A DNA stretch of 64,000 nucleotides from Sipunculus nudus (Eukaryota; Annelida; Sipuncula; Golfingiida; Sipunculidae): assembly GCA_026874595.1 (NCBI GenBank), contig CM049319.1, positions 55,100,917 through 55,164,916 on the forward strand, read 5' to 3'. Below the pieces are notes generated by a model. The model was given only the letters and a program-made list of their open reading frames with translations. It was not told the origin of the DNA and did not search any database. Positions 48,565 to 61,633 of this stretch are shown here, one piece after another. The position numbers were made by a program, and so were the translations under genes. The stretch's first letter is position 1, and each line of letters begins with the position of its first letter.

Positions 48565-48565
48565 G
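48517..48565. repeat. (GA)n microsatellite
   Basis: About 45 bases of GA repeats with one interruption. Confidence 0.95.
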
Positions 48566-48755
48566 ACATGCTGAAAACACAGATGATGTTTATTGATGGT
48601 GATGGGGAGAGATTGGTAGAGTTTATAAATGAAACTTCAAAGGCACTATATATTGTTTATACGATGCTACTTTTCTCTATAACAATGACGTTTAATTGAT
48701 TAGGGACGGGTGACACAGGAAATGCGGGACGTAGAGGGAAAGTAACTTTAAATAG
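48565..48755. repeat. Dispersed repeat, copy 2 of 2
   Basis: Partner of 10955-11130. It is immediately followed by the SINE, as if the two form one compound repeat. Confidence 0.65.
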
Positions 48756-48756
48756 A

Positions 48757-48950
48757 GGCATGGGACCTCGACAGTTGAGTGGTAAAACGCTCGGCCTTCT
48801 CCGCTGGCGACCCGGGTTTGATTCTCGGCGTGGCTATGAGACAGGGCTGTGGTTGCCCGTCTAAGGTCGGTGGTTTTCTCCGGGTTCTCCGGATTCCTCC
48901 ACCCATACCGACTACCGAGCCCCAACATCCGAGCCATGAAGAGTGCCTTG
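48757..48950 (+). mobile_element. tRNA-derived SINE
   Basis: A tRNA-like head with box A-like AGTTGAGTGGTAAAACGC and box B-like GGGTTTGATTC at proper spacing, followed by a body with GGTTTTCTCCGGGTTCTCCG and ATTCCTCCACCCATACCGAC, a Cys-rich motif common in invertebrate SINE bodies. It ends near an AT-repeat tail. The head does not fold as a functional tRNA by eye. Confidence 0.75.
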
Positions 48951-48964
48951 TATTAGTTATTATT

Positions 48965-48966
48965 AG

Positions 48967-49018
<52 letters not shown>

Positions 49019-49036
49019 AATATATATATATATATT
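48965..49036. repeat. (AT)n microsatellite (SINE tail side)
   Basis: About 70 bases of AT repeats beginning shortly after the SINE body; possibly grown from its tail. Confidence 0.9.
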
Positions 49037-49721
49037 TGTATTAGACTAAGTGAAATTCCGAAAGGACGGCGAGTACTGGATGCGACCGGGGGAGGGGGGG
49101 GGGGCATGGCCCGCTGTCGCCCCCCTCTGGCTACGCCCCTGTTAAATACATATTATGATATCTTCCAATATTTCGTTCTTATACCGTTTGCTTAATCCTG
49201 TAAACGACTGGACTAAACTTGCACTTGGCGCGATCAGTTGCGCATAACGTAAACACAGCGCGCACGACAGATGGTGGTCGTTCCGCGCATCTTCAGAAAT
49301 CAAGATTATCAAGCTTAATCCCTGTGTTTCTTCTGTGTTTCTGCTTTCTTGTTTCTTCTAAGTGTTTCAGATTGGTCCCCTTGCCAATCAGGATTGTCAT
49401 GGGGAAGAGACACAAGTGCACTCTGTTTAATTACACCAAGAACCATGACAACGTATACAGAATACAGGTAACAAACGATAGGTAGCCCGTGTTCCAGGAT
49501 TGCTTTGCTGGGGAAACTTTTGTATTTAGCAAAAATGAACCAATAAACTCAGATGACTGTGCACCTTCAGTTGGTCCTGGATTTCAGTAAAAATTTGATG
49601 AATTAAATTCATCAGTACATGATGACTTCATATCGTTTATATATATCTGTATATGTCAATTTCAATGACTTTCGTTAAACATTGGATACTGTGAGTGCAG
49701 CGTGTTTATTTTATTTATTTG

Positions 49722-49722
<1 letters not shown>

Positions 49723-49774
<52 letters not shown>

Positions 49775-49881
49775 AGATCAGGAAATAGACATATTATACA
49801 TACCTATAACGACCAAAAGCAAGGCAAGTTTTGTCAGACCCATCTTGGATCACATCGCAGGGGAATCTAAAAAAAAGATTA

Positions 49882-49950
<69 letters not shown>
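49723..49950. repeat. Two (AT)n tracts around 100 bp of unique sequence
   Basis: AT tracts at 49723-49771 and 49883-49950. Confidence 0.95.
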
Positions 49951-49953
<3 letters not shown>

Positions 49954-49969
49954 GAAACCACATCCACAG

Positions 49970-50602
49970 TAAAAGAAATGAAGGAGAATCATTTTTTTTA
50001 AATTTGCATAAATAATAAATTTAAATATTCTTACCTGCCAAGTAAAATAATCAAAATCAAATTAAGTCAAGAAATAAAAAAGACGTAGCATTTTTATGAA
50101 TATGAAAAGTTTGCATGAATTTACATAATTAAAGAGTTTCGATCTGCGTGGAGGTGTTAAACACCATATCTTACCCTATCAGAAAAAAATAATCGAAATC
50201 GGTCAGGGAAATAAATAAATTTTAATTTGTAATTAAAAAGAATGTGTGATAATAAATAATAATTGATAAGATTCATTTTTTATGTATAGAAGTGTAAAAG
50301 CCCATACCCTATAGCCCTATCAGATAAAAGAAACAACATCAAAATCTGTGAAGAAATAACGGATAAACTGCATTTCCTGTGATTTTGAAAAAAAAAGGTT
50401 TGCATAAATTTGTATAAGTTAAAAATTTATGGAGAAGTTTAAAAGTCCATCCCTTTTTCCTATCAGATTAAAGAAACAAAATAAAAATCTGTCAAGGAGT
50501 AAAGGAGAAGCATTTCTTTGTAAATTGAAGAAGGACGCCGGACTGATGATCACCAGACGCTGCATCACTATGACATAAGCGCCTTATGGCGGGAATAAAA
50601 AT
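49970..50602 (+). mobile_element. Array-type dispersed element, family 4
   Basis: Three or four diverged monomers with CCCTATCAGATAAAAGAAAC, AAAATCTGTCAAGGA and TTTGCATAAATTTG, followed by GGACGCCGGACTGATGATCA and a right-end hairpin CATAAGCGCCTTATGGCG. Same layout as families 1-3 but different sequence. Confidence 0.55.
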
Positions 50603-50909
50603 AATAATAATTATTATTATTATTATAATTTATTCTTATAGTGCGCATGTATCTATAATTTTAATGTTCCGCTCAAAGCGCCTGACAAAATATGCAAACA
50701 TGAATGAAAAATACATTATACATACAATAGAAATGAACAGACACAAAACTCCACATAAAACCGTAATATCACATATCCTAAAATTATAACTATAACTTTA
50801 AAAAAATCAATTAAGAGAAATAAAAAGACCTGAACGTTCAAAAAGGATTTAAAAACTTTCACTTCAAACGTGCATAAAAAGTGAGGTTTTTAAATGTGTC
50901 TATACTGTG

Positions 50910-51420
50910 TCATATATTTTAATATACCATGGTTACTTATTCTACAAAGCTGGTGCACAGAAGCTGATAGCTCTTCCTCCGTTTGTTGAAAGTTTAGCCT
51001 TCGGTTCATGCAAAAGAAGACATTTATTCTTAGACCCCAAGAGTAAGAGGAGCTTGGTACAGCTGGAAGAGAATAAACATCAAGAGTAAGAGGAGCTTAG
51101 TACAGCTGGAAGAGTTCATATAAGTAAGTCGGTGCTATCCAACGGAGGGCCTTATATGCCACATACAACTGCATGGAAACCAATGTAGCTGTACAAGAAA
51201 AGGAGAGATATGAGTTAGTTTGGGCACCTGCATCCTATGCGGGCAGCCTTATTCCGAGTCTTTTGTAGATGAGACACTTGAGATTTCGGTTATCCATACA
51301 AAAGTGAAATTCACACGTCCAGCCTTGAGAGAATCAAGCTCTGTGCTAGCTGAGATGCACTGGACTTTGGAAGGTATTTTCGGATATGTCCAGGAATGTG
51401 CAGATTAAAGTAAGGACTTG
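50910..51420. repeat. Decayed non-LTR retrotransposon 3' region (tentative)
   Basis: Contains TTATATGCCACATACAACTG, GGAAACCAATGTAGCTGTAC, GGAGAGATATGAG and ATTCCGAGTCTTTTGTAGAT. This order is reminiscent of L2/CR1-like 3' tails in other animals, recalled from memory. An internal 43-bp tandem duplication (AAGAGTAAGAGGAGCTT.., 51039 and 51082) is also present. Confidence 0.4.
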
Positions 51421-51447
51421 AACATGACATATGCTTTCAGTTTCATC

Positions 51448-51659
51448 TGTATATCAAAAATAAAACCCAAATTCCGCACTTTTAAAGCCGATGCAATGCA
51501 ATGCAACCAATGGTCAAGGTTCTGTAGTCGATAAGCCGTCTCAATGAAAATAATGTATATCAAAAATAAAACCCAAATTCCGCACTTTTAAAGCCGATGC
51601 AATGCAATGCAACCAATGGTCAAGGTTCTGTAGTCGATAAGCCGTCTCAATGAAAATAA
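51448..51659. repeat. Perfect tandem duplication, 106-bp unit x2
   Basis: 51448-51553 and 51554-51659 appear identical base for base (starting TGTATATCAAAAATAAAACC). Confidence 0.95.
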
Positions 51660-53637
51660 CCTAAGTTTTCTCACTATTATTTTTTAGGCTTATTTTTTAC
51701 ATCCATTTCTGAATGTCATTCACACGTCTCTATTTTGATTATATTTAGGTCTAAGTTAGCACGGCAAAACTGTATCCAGCAATTTTTTTAATAACCGGTT
51801 GGGATTGGATCCAGTTGGCATGATTTGTAAAACCTTATGAAAATGTAAGGAGTTTGGTAATTGAAAAGAATGGAAAAAATAACAAAATTTTAAACTCCTG
51901 TTGGATGGATAAAATTGATATCGCAAACAGCACAAATAACAACCAAAAGGATTGAATATTGTTTTCGGCAACGCGCAGTCTGTGTTATTTTGTTTGATTC
52001 CACGGAGAGATTTATAATCAACAGACACGTAACTAGAACTCCCTGCCGCTCATATTACGTGCGAACTAAGGCTGTTTAAGTCAATCTAATGCAACGCCTG
52101 TTTAGACAGTACTTGTTGAATTCCATGGGAAACACACTGAAGTCCTTATGTATCATGATCAGATTAAACCCTTGCTGCCAGGCACTTTTTTAACATTAAA
52201 ACTCTTATTTTGTATTCAGCGAAAGAACATCTGTTAGTCCTGTGACAATTTCAAGAAGGAGTTTACATATTTGCAAGTTTGTTGCACCGCACCCCAGTCA
52301 TTTTTATTTTCTGTAGAAAGCGTTTCACACTTATGGTATTTCAAATATTAGCCCTTTAGATAAATGCTCAAACAGAGGAAATAAGAGATTTATGACCTTG
52401 CCACTATTTTTGCTAAAATAATTATTTTTAATAAGTAAAGGTTTTCCATATTGTTATAAAGGGGATATTATGTGTTAAAAGCGATTAGATTTGCAATTAG
52501 TCCAGTTAATGGTGTCCTAATTCATTGAAATCATTTTATCAAATTATGATTTCAAATTTAAACTTTTGAAGTAATTGTTAAAGAATTATAAAATCGTAAT
52601 TAACCGTCTTAATGTTATTTATGTTGCATGAAGCCAAACCGTGTTTTTAACATCATTACCATGAACCGTTACTCACCTGCCTTGTTTAAAAAAATAAAGC
52701 TAACAATTTAAGGAAGCAAAAACCCCTAAATTTAAAATCAACCCAACAGCTGTTTCAAATGCATGTATGACCCCATAAAGTACATAACATTTTAAACCGT
52801 AACCTCCTGTTACGGAGCTTTTCAAATGGTATAATGCAATTATGAATTAAACATACATTTTTATATGAAATGCTACAATATTTAAACATTTCAAATTTTT
52901 AAAAGAAACCAAATTTTAATGGGCATATATCAAACAGCATAACACTATCTCACTATTTTTTTATTTTCCTATACCATGATTCTAATTTAAAATGAATTTT
53001 TAAAGTTTGATCCTATAAAACAATTTCATTTTCATTTATAAACAGAATTAGTTTGCCGTCACTGTTGAAAAATATTCCATATGGAAATGAACTTGTAAAA
53101 ACACCATCACCACACAAGATAAAAAAATTATACACACTTCATGGATCTAATAATTATGTTTATTTTAAATGACTTAGGGCTAATTTTTATTTAAGTGTAT
53201 TTTGCCAGGGATACTAAATTTATTCAAAAATGAAAAAAAATGTGTTCATATTTATGATTCAAACAATCAGCGTATATCGGATTTGAAATTTAATTGCTTT
53301 AGAGATAGACCAAACAGAAGAAAACCTGACAGAACGACAAGATAGGCACTTCCGTTTTATCTTTTATCCGCTGTGACGTATATTGAGGTTAAACCAATTA
53401 CTGTTAAATTAAAAACGAGTATTTTTTTTTTAATTCAATCAAGACACATCCGACCTTGACGGACTGACTACGTGGTGCCCTGTAAGGCAAACATGGACTG
53501 CGGCAGGCACTGAGCTACTTATTTACACTGCAATACCAGTCTGACTTACGCTTAATTTTCTTACTGTTTTCACGTCTTATAACGCGTTTTCTTCAAATAT
53601 TTTATCTTTAATCAACATACAATTAACATCTTAACAA
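51660..53637. other. AT-rich DNA, nothing recognised
   Basis: Several donor-like sites exist on the minus strand (for example AGGCAG|GTGAGT near 52675) without an open exon behind them. Confidence 0.4.
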
Positions 53638-55742
53638 AAAATGAAATTCATCTTCTAATTCATTTATACCATAGTTAATACAATTTGGACATACGCGCTC
53701 TTCTTTATCCAAATTAATTTGTCTACCCTTTTGTATTAGCAAGTTTATCATTTGGGAATCATAATTGAGCTAGTGCTGGTCAATGTTTTATATTTGGTAC
53801 ACAAAACCAGATATTTCTTTAAAGTAATAATCGATTAAAAACTACTATAAAGTTAAAATTTACTGCTTTTTCGAACATCACTGTACCATTTGTATAACCA
53901 TATCTCTTACTCTTAATTTTAGTCTTTGTATAAACAAAGTCCCCTATATCTTGTGCCATCCATACATATCCGAATCCTGCACTGAAAGATGTATGTTTAA
54001 TTTGTGTTGCCGATGTTATCAGTCCCTTTTCATCATGTTTATGCAATATATTGTAGATGCGCTTAGGGTACCTAGAACCTGGATATTGGATTAATTTAAC
54101 CCAATAATGAATACATTTGATTAACTGGTTAACATACAATGGATATCTACCACATTCCCCCAGTACAGCTAAATTATATGAACTTAATTTCATGCAGTGT
54201 CCACTGTCACATGTTCTTTCCTATATCCACGTTGTGCATCTGACAAGACACATTGATCTTCCATATGTAGCTGTAGTCTGTTATTCAATATCTTTATAAA
54301 AAAATTATTAATTTTATTGAGAAGAGAGATTCCTAGAATTTTGTTGTTTTTTTGTAGGCATATTTTATGAATAGGGTATATAATAGCATCACACCACTCT
54401 GATGGAAAAACACCTTTATAAAAAATACTATTAAACAGCTTTAGGATATATTCTGACAAATAACTGAACGTCTGTTTCATTATTTCAACTGTTATTCCAT
54501 CTAGGCTTGGGGATTCACCATTTTTCATTTGATTAAGTGTTTGTTTAATTTCATCGATTGTTATTTCACTATTTTATTCATCGTCTCCCCAAGTGCAGTA
54601 CCTTTCCTATCTAAAGATGTGGGTGGCATATATTGTTTATAAACTGTATATCAACTTCAGCCTTTGAATTATTCAGTAGTGTCATAAAATGCTTATACCA
54701 TGTACCAGTTAATGGGTTCTTTTACCGAAGTTCTTTGTTTTTTATTAATCATTTATTTTCTTCCACAAAGTATTCATATTTGATGCACTTAACACTTTCC
54801 TTGCCTTGTCAGCTAATCTCTCCTCCTCCTACCTTACTGATCTGTTTCAATTTAGATTTTGCATGCTTATAATTGTTAAGGTCAATTATAGCATTGGATT
54901 TTCTGTATCTGTTTAGAGCCTAGTGTTTATCATTTTTCATGAATTCGCATTCCTCATCTCACATATATGGTTGTGATAATTTTCTATTATCGTAGTTTCT
55001 TACTTGATACTTTGTTGAGATTCTCTGAAGAATCCTTGTGAATATTGTACCTTATTTATAAGGATTTTATACTAACTCCTCATTAAATGTATGTAATAAA
55101 TGTTAATGCATACACCATGTTGTAATTCTGAACATAGCTTATCCTATCCTTTGTAGAAATCTTATAAATTTTCCCGTTTTCTTTATTCAAGGAATTGTGG
55201 TAATACCTCCTTACTCCTATCTTCCATTGTCTCAACAGTATTTATACATCTTACAGTTAAGTGATCAGAGATATCACCATTCAAAACCCTAAAACTTTGT
55301 ATTAAACTAAATATCTGGCTACTAACTATTACACAGTCCATCACACTGCAACCACTGTGTGTTATACAGGTAAAATCAACGGGTATATGGGGACTCACCC
55401 TACCATTCAGTACAGGTAAATCAGTTTCACAACATAACTGTTGTAAACTATATCCAAATTTGTTGTTTATACAATCTTTTGATAGTCTTGGTACATAACA
55501 TGTAATTTCCGATATAGAGGTGTGCAGCCAAGATAGTTCAATGAATCATTTTCAATTAAATTTGATAACTTTCCTGTTCTGAATTTGAAGTCTCCTATAA
55601 GGATTAAATCTAAATCACCATAATCTGTCATAATTTCTGTTAATATGTTTTCTAGCCGAATGATCCCATCACTTTCTATGTCATTTTCATAAAGGGGGAA
55701 CTCGTCGGGGCAGTTATAACATACTATAGCCATATTCTTCAA
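53638..55742 (-). pseudogene. Decayed non-LTR retrotransposon with endonuclease and internally deleted RT
   Basis: In minus-strand order: endonuclease pieces at 55742-55467 (LILIGDFKFRTGKL, normally GDFNARTG) and 55398-55183 (SGCSVMDCVIVSSQIFSL and ISDHLTV); RT fingers at 54528-54190 (SLDGITVEIMK, PSEWCDAIIYPIHK, QRGYRKEHV); then directly the post-RT region at 54193-53819 (AVLGECGRYPLYVN, HYWVKLIQ, RIYNILHKHDEKGL); and the Cys-rich tail near 53720-53638 (ERVCPNC and EDEFHFLLRC). The whole RT palm, including the YADD block, is missing at about 54190. Frameshifts separate the pieces. The GE-GRYPL tail is typical of LINE families (I/Nimb-like, from memory) common in marine invertebrates. Confidence 0.82.
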
Positions 55743-55837
55743 TACTGTAAAGTACCTTCCTTTATAATAAAAAATAATGATATATGTGTAATTAATGTAT
55801 TATATATATAGCTAATACAATCACACGTTAAAGTAAA

Positions 55838-57921
55838 ACAAGTGACCCGTAGATCATTACGCTCAGTTGACTACGAAGACATTCACAAAAGGAATTTTAT
55901 CACCCGGATGCCAGATTTGTAGGTGGTATCCCTATTCAACTTAAGCAATTAAGGTTCTTCAAAATCAACAAGAAGAAAAAGTTTCATGATAATTTGTCCA
56001 CCCATTCCCGTGTAATCTAGCCCTTTTATATGCAGTCAGCTGGTTAAAAATGACCTCGCACGTTTTAAGGACATCCCTAGATATCAAGTCATAAGATTCT
56101 AGTTTTGTACCCTGTTAAACTGTTTGAGTACTTAAAATGTTTTTGGTCATTAATATAGGTCACAATGACCGAGTTTCAGGTTTCCATGGAGATGTTCCAA
56201 GATGTGTTGGTCGGAAGCAAGCAAAAATAGGTCACCATGACAATTTTTCAGGTTTCGATGCAGATTTACCCAGGACCTGCCTGAATGTCATTTTAGAAAA
56301 TTCTAGGCTTAGCGGATACAATTTGTGCCCCATCTGAATGAGTGAGTGCTAAAAATCATGTTTTCAGCCTGTAGTTTGCAAAATATAGGTCACCATGACC
56401 CATGACAGGTTTCCAAGGAGTATTGGCCTAGGACCTGCCTTGATGTACAGTTAGAAATTTCTAGGTTTGATGGATAAAGTGCTTCATCTGAATGTATCAA
56501 AAAGAAAGCAAAAATGCGTAAAATAAGAAAAAATACAGGTGGCGCCACCAGTCTTCAAGAAATGATGAAACACTCAATGATCAATATGCATGGAAATATC
56601 ATGGCAATCAATGCATTAGTTATTCAGATATTGGAGCTTTTTTATCATTCAAATTTTTGATAATTCAGGGCGGTACTTTTGAGCCCCATAGCTGGGTCAA
56701 TATGAGTAACTGTTACCTAATTTCAGGTTTCGAAGGAGATTTTTCATGGAGCTCTTTGTATCTAAAGTAAGAAGATTCTAGGTCCAGCGGTTACTATTTG
56801 TGGACTGTTAACAGATGACCACATCTTAAAAGGTCTCAAAAATAGGAGGAAAATCATAAAAAAAAAATACAGGTGGCGCCACCAGTCTGCAGAAACTGAT
56901 GAAACACTCCATGATCAATATGCATGCAAAGAATCATGATGATCAATGCATCAGTTGTTTAGATACTTGAGCTTTTCTATGAAATTTGCCATTATCCTGG
57001 GGGGTATTTTGGAGCCCCATAGCTGGAAGAATATGGGTAACAGAGACCTAATTTAAGGTTTCAATGGAGATTTTTCATGGACCTCTCTGGATGTCAAGTA
57101 AGAGGATTCTTTGTCCAGCGGTTACGATTTGTGCCCTGTTAACAGATGACCATGCCTTTAAAGGTCTCAAAAAAAAAGAAAAAATCGAAAAAAATCCAGG
57201 TGGCGCTACCAGTCTGCAGAGACTGATGAAACACTCCATCATCAAAATTCATGCAAAGAATCATGGTGATCAATGCGGTAGTTGTTCAGATACTTGAGCT
57301 TTTATATGAAATTTGCCATTATTCTGGGGGGTACAATGGGAACCCCATAGCTGGAAGAAGATGGGTAACAGAGACCTAATTTCCGGTTTCAAAGGAGATT
57401 TTTCATGGACCTCACTAGATGTCAAGTAAGAAGATTCTTGGTCCAGTGGTTACGATTTGTGCTCTGTTAACAGATGGCCACATCTTTAAAGATTTCAAAA
57501 AGACAGAGAAAAAAATCGAAAAAAAAATACAGGTGGCACTACCAGTCAGCAGAAACTGATGAAACACTCCATGATCAATAGAATCATGAATCATGGTGAT
57601 CGAGGCATTTGTTGTTAAGATATTTGAGCTTTTGTATGAAATTTTCCATTATTCTGTTTTTTTTTTTTTTGGGGGGGGGGGGGGGGTAATTCGGAGCTTT
57701 ATAGCTTAGTGAATATGGGTAACAGAGACCTAACGGTTTCCAAGGAGATTTTTCATGGACCCCTCTGGATGTCAAGTAAGAAGATTCTTGGTCCAGCGGT
57801 TACGCTTTGTGCCCTGTTAACAGACAGACGGCCGGACGACCGGACGGCCGGACGGCCGGACGGACGACGGACAAAGAGTGATTGCTAAAGCTCAGATGAC
57901 TTACAGTCAGCTGAGCTAAAA
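55838..57921 (+). mobile_element. Array-type dispersed element, family 1 copy g
   Basis: The left-end-like ACAAGTGACCCGTAGATCAT at 55838 is followed by an odd copy of right-end text at 56031, then two or three about 160-bp monomers and four about 310-bp monomers (GGTGGCGCCACCAGTCTGCA). It closes with a long GACGGCCGGACG microsatellite at 57823-57870 and the right end ATTGCTAAAGCTCAGATGAC..TTACAGTCAGCTGAGCTAAAAA. Poly-T/poly-G at 57656-57686 sits at the G-run position of the monomer. Confidence 0.7.
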
Positions 57922-60860
57922 AAAAAAAACAGTTCACTTTTGTCTGTTTTTTAGTGTCATAATAAAAATCGGATCCCCAGCTTGATCATTATATAAAAAA
58001 TATATACGTGTCACAGACATCAACTCTTTGTATCTGACGGGTCATACACTGATATATTCCATCATCATTCAAACATAAGATTTGTGGAGATCGTGCACCT
58101 GACATCGTCAGATCCAGGTTCCATTATATAGCCCTGCGTCATTTGCTTTTTATACATTCGGTGCCGTCTTAGCTGTAAAAAAATATTCAAAACAACCGAA
58201 GGCAAAGCGATGCGAGTGAACATTTTCCCGCCAAAATTGTCGTAAATGAAGCCACATGGGATGTATTTTACTACGAACCTCTTATTGGCTCTCTATCTAT
58301 GACATTTCATATTCTCGCCTAATCACAAAAACGTATGCGTGCCACATGGTTTAAAAGCCGACATGGCCGGTTGACAGTGGGAATATTGAGAGAGCTTTCA
58401 TTTAATCCGCCAGCGATGAACTCGCGCTTTATTTGTAATCCAACGAGAACGATTTCTTAATATTGCTCAATGTTTTTTTTTTACCCGATTCGCCTATTTT
58501 CATAAAGTTTGCGTATGCTAATAAGTCAGTTCATTGATCATTTTCACACAACTGACGAAACTTTTGAAGCTGTTTACCGGCAATGTTTCTCCTCTCACCA
58601 GCGTACGAGAGTGAACTGACCGTTCCTCGTATGTAGGCACATTCAGACTATCTTTAAAGGCTCGATTTAAATAATCGGATATAGATAAAGAATATTTACA
58701 TGGAGACTGAGGGAGATTAAAAATGGAGGGGCTATTATTCCAGCACCTGAAGGCAGATTTTTACGGCCCCATTAAGCTTCCACCTTCACATTTTACGGGA
58801 GTGAGCCAAAAAATATGGATGACTGGCCCGCGGACCCCCTTAAATTTTATACCCTGTGGACAAAATGAAAGCAGAGTACATTCAAAGGAGGTCAAACGTG
58901 CGCGCCCTCGAGCCGGCCTCGAATCCGTTTGCCCCGAGTCACCGAGGCCGAGTCCGAGTCATGGCCTTCCGAAGCCAAGGCGAAAACCGGTCTCGAGAAC
59001 GGCCTCGAGGTCAAGACCGGCCTCGAGACCTCCAACACTGGTGAATAGCAATAGTTAATGTGAAGTCATGGCTTGCGTATAGATGAAAAAGTATCAGTTT
59101 AAAACTAGCGTGCAATATAATATCACTATGTGACTGCGATAGCTGACGTGAAAGATAATATATTATATTTAGGTAGGACCTTTGGGGTCAGTCCTGTGTT
59201 TCCGGTACCTCTGTTCCCAGGATCCGTTTTGTTTGTTGTTACGGAATAGTGACCCACTTTTGTGTTACGTTTAGATTAAGCCGTGTTTATGAGGCAAGTA
59301 GACATACTTTGATGTCCATATGTTCTTATTAACAGACGAATGAAACGTTGAATAAATTATTGAAGATTTGAACAACAACTCATAAGAGGTGGACTTCTGA
59401 CATGGAACATTTCTTATAATGAAAAAAAATCAAATCTTGCCAAATATTCAGGTGTCTTTCATTTGTGAAGACATGAAGTAGAGAGTATACAAAGGATGTG
59501 ACGTCACCATTCAAACTTGTACCATGACTTTCAGTCACAAGAACGTGCATGACCTATTTTCATTTTCTTCTCATTCGAAATTATTCATAAAAAAAGGAAT
59601 GAATTACATCTAAGATGTTTCCAATGTGTTGTCAGTTTTCTTGTCATGTTTACATATGTATTGCATTTGATTGTACTCTTCGATCTCTCGGAGGAAATAA
59701 AGATTATCAATCATATCCCCATAACACAGGTACCATATGGAAATCATTGGCACATCTAGAAATTCGAGAACACTGGGGCGCTAATACCAGGTTCACGATT
59801 GAAAGGTATTAAGAAAAAAATTCTTATATATACATGTAATTTTTTGTTTTGTATGTATATAATTACAACGTAATATCTCTTCAGCTTATATGTAAATTAT
59901 AATTATTTTTGTTTTTATCTAACCAATAAGAATAATATCTAGAGCCATTTTTGTAAAGTTATTTATAAGAACACGGGGGAGGGTAAGGGAGGGGTGTATC
60001 TCTCCCATATTGAGAAAAAAAAATAAAAAAATCAGTGCAGGGAAGACATTTTGAGGCACATTTTACAAAAAATATACGAGGATTTTCTGTTCCTCAACTG
60101 CTATTCTCTTGAGTGTCATAGGACATTGTAAACTTCATGGTGGTATGTGGCGGGTGTAAAATAATTTATTTACTTAAGTCGCATGTGAAACTATCTTAAT
60201 TTATGGAGCAGATCACAGGCCTGTTCTTTATCTCCTCAACTGACGAATTAGAAAGAAATAAACTGTGGATTTCTTAATAATTTAATTGCTAGGGAATAAA
60301 AAAAAATATCTAAACTGAAAAGATAATTACGAATAACTGGAAAAATAAATAGATAATGAGAGCTCAACAGCCCCCCTCTGGATCCGCCACTGGCAATGTT
60401 TGGTTACACTGTGGGCGGGAGTACCATGACTGCGGCGCCAATAAGACTCTCTAGTACAAAAGAACAAAACTTCCTGGTACCATAAGTAATCTCTTAAATT
60501 ACATCCCCTTGGTTTTTTATCCCTGGCTTTTACCTGCAAGGCTGCCAGCGGTTTATGAGTATGCCTAAACTGCCACCATGTGTAGGTTTTGCGATTATAA
60601 ATTTATTAAAGAAGTTGTAGCGGGTTACCTAGCGACCCTGTATACAGTGGTGTGTACAGATGCACCGAGTGACCTAATCCTTTGGTGTTGACCTAAATTG
60701 TCCCTAATAGTTCGAGCCAAGTTTTACGTACCAGGGGTAACAAACTGATCATTTATAACGTGAACAGAAATGTCATTAACCATTGAAAACTTTGTCAATG
60801 CTCTGAAAACTATATTATACAAATAGTCACGTTCCAGCATTTAGCGCAGTATGGATGTCA
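57922..60860. other. Mostly unique sequence, no gene supported
   Basis: Contains the GC-rich simple repeat listed separately, the dispersed block at 59960-60110 and a hAT-like right end GGATCCGCCACTG at 60380-60392. No exon chain could be built. Confidence 0.4.
58903..59038. repeat. GC-rich CCTCGAG-type degenerate simple repeat
   Basis: Irregular repetition of GGCCTCGA / GACCGG / CCGAG words in otherwise AT-rich DNA. It keeps two frames open with Arg/Pro/Ser-rich peptides that look like repeat artefacts rather than a gene. Confidence 0.75.
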
Positions 60861-60867
60861 AAGATTA

Positions 60868-60869
60868 TG

Positions 60870-60925
<56 letters not shown>

Positions 60926-60926
60926 A

Positions 60927-60977
<51 letters not shown>
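60868..60977. repeat. (AT)n microsatellite
   Basis: About 110 bases with short interruptions; a second tract lies at 61048-61112. Confidence 0.95.
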
Positions 60978-60981
<4 letters not shown>

Positions 60982-61063
60982 CGCCATTCCGGCCATAAGA
61001 GTCTACAACCAGCGTAATGGCTGTACCAATTATCATTGTCTACTGAATATATATATATATATT

Positions 61064-61117
<54 letters not shown>

Positions 61118-61633
61118 TGTATTCATATATACATGTTTATAAAAAAAGGTCCCCCCCCCCCAGGCCTGCAAGTCACCCCCCCCTCCGCCCCGATTTAAGA
61201 TAAATTGACGCTACTGATATAAAATATAGGCGTTATATCAAACATAGGTAAAAACAGAACCTTGGTTTGGGAGGCAGTTGATAGATATGCTGGCTTTGCA
61301 CATTTTTTCCTTGCTGACTTATTATTAATCAGCACATTTATTAAGTTTATCTGCTGGAGGTTAACCTCTGCTGTAATAAACCAGGAGCGTTCTAACGGTC
61401 ATGTCACGTGTTTCCTCTGAACTCTATCAGCATGGCTGGAAATTGTTGCTTAGTAACCAATGTGGTCCGTGTATCGAACTTGGCTGGTTTCCAATACAGG
61501 ATGACTAGGCTGTGCTGTGAGATAAAACAGCCTGGTCTGACTGCATTTCAGAATTGGGTTATAAAACCATATTCATATATCACTTGTGATTTGATGAATT
61601 AAGAGTTGCCATGAGACACAACAGGATTCCTAC

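Larger units (their letters stand above)
45159..49141. mobile_element. Possible 4-kb DNA transposon bounded by CAGGGGCGTAGCCAG ends
   Basis: CAGGGGCGTAGCCAG at 45159-45173 is exactly inverted at 49127-49141. The flanking bases agree for five positions (TTAAA on both sides), not the eight expected of hAT. The region holds microsatellites, a SINE and an isolated exon-like frame on the minus strand. A second hAT-like end CAGTGGCGGATC lies at 45200. These may be the ends of one element or two unrelated MITE ends. Confidence 0.3.

Noticed and set aside
48757-48840. Functional tRNA gene
   Set aside because: The box A and B words are present but the acceptor and anticodon stems do not pair; it is the head of a SINE.
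58723-59058. 111-codon Arg/Pro/Ser-rich plus-strand open frame
   Set aside because: Its second half is translated CCTCGAG-type simple repeat; two frames are open for the same reason.
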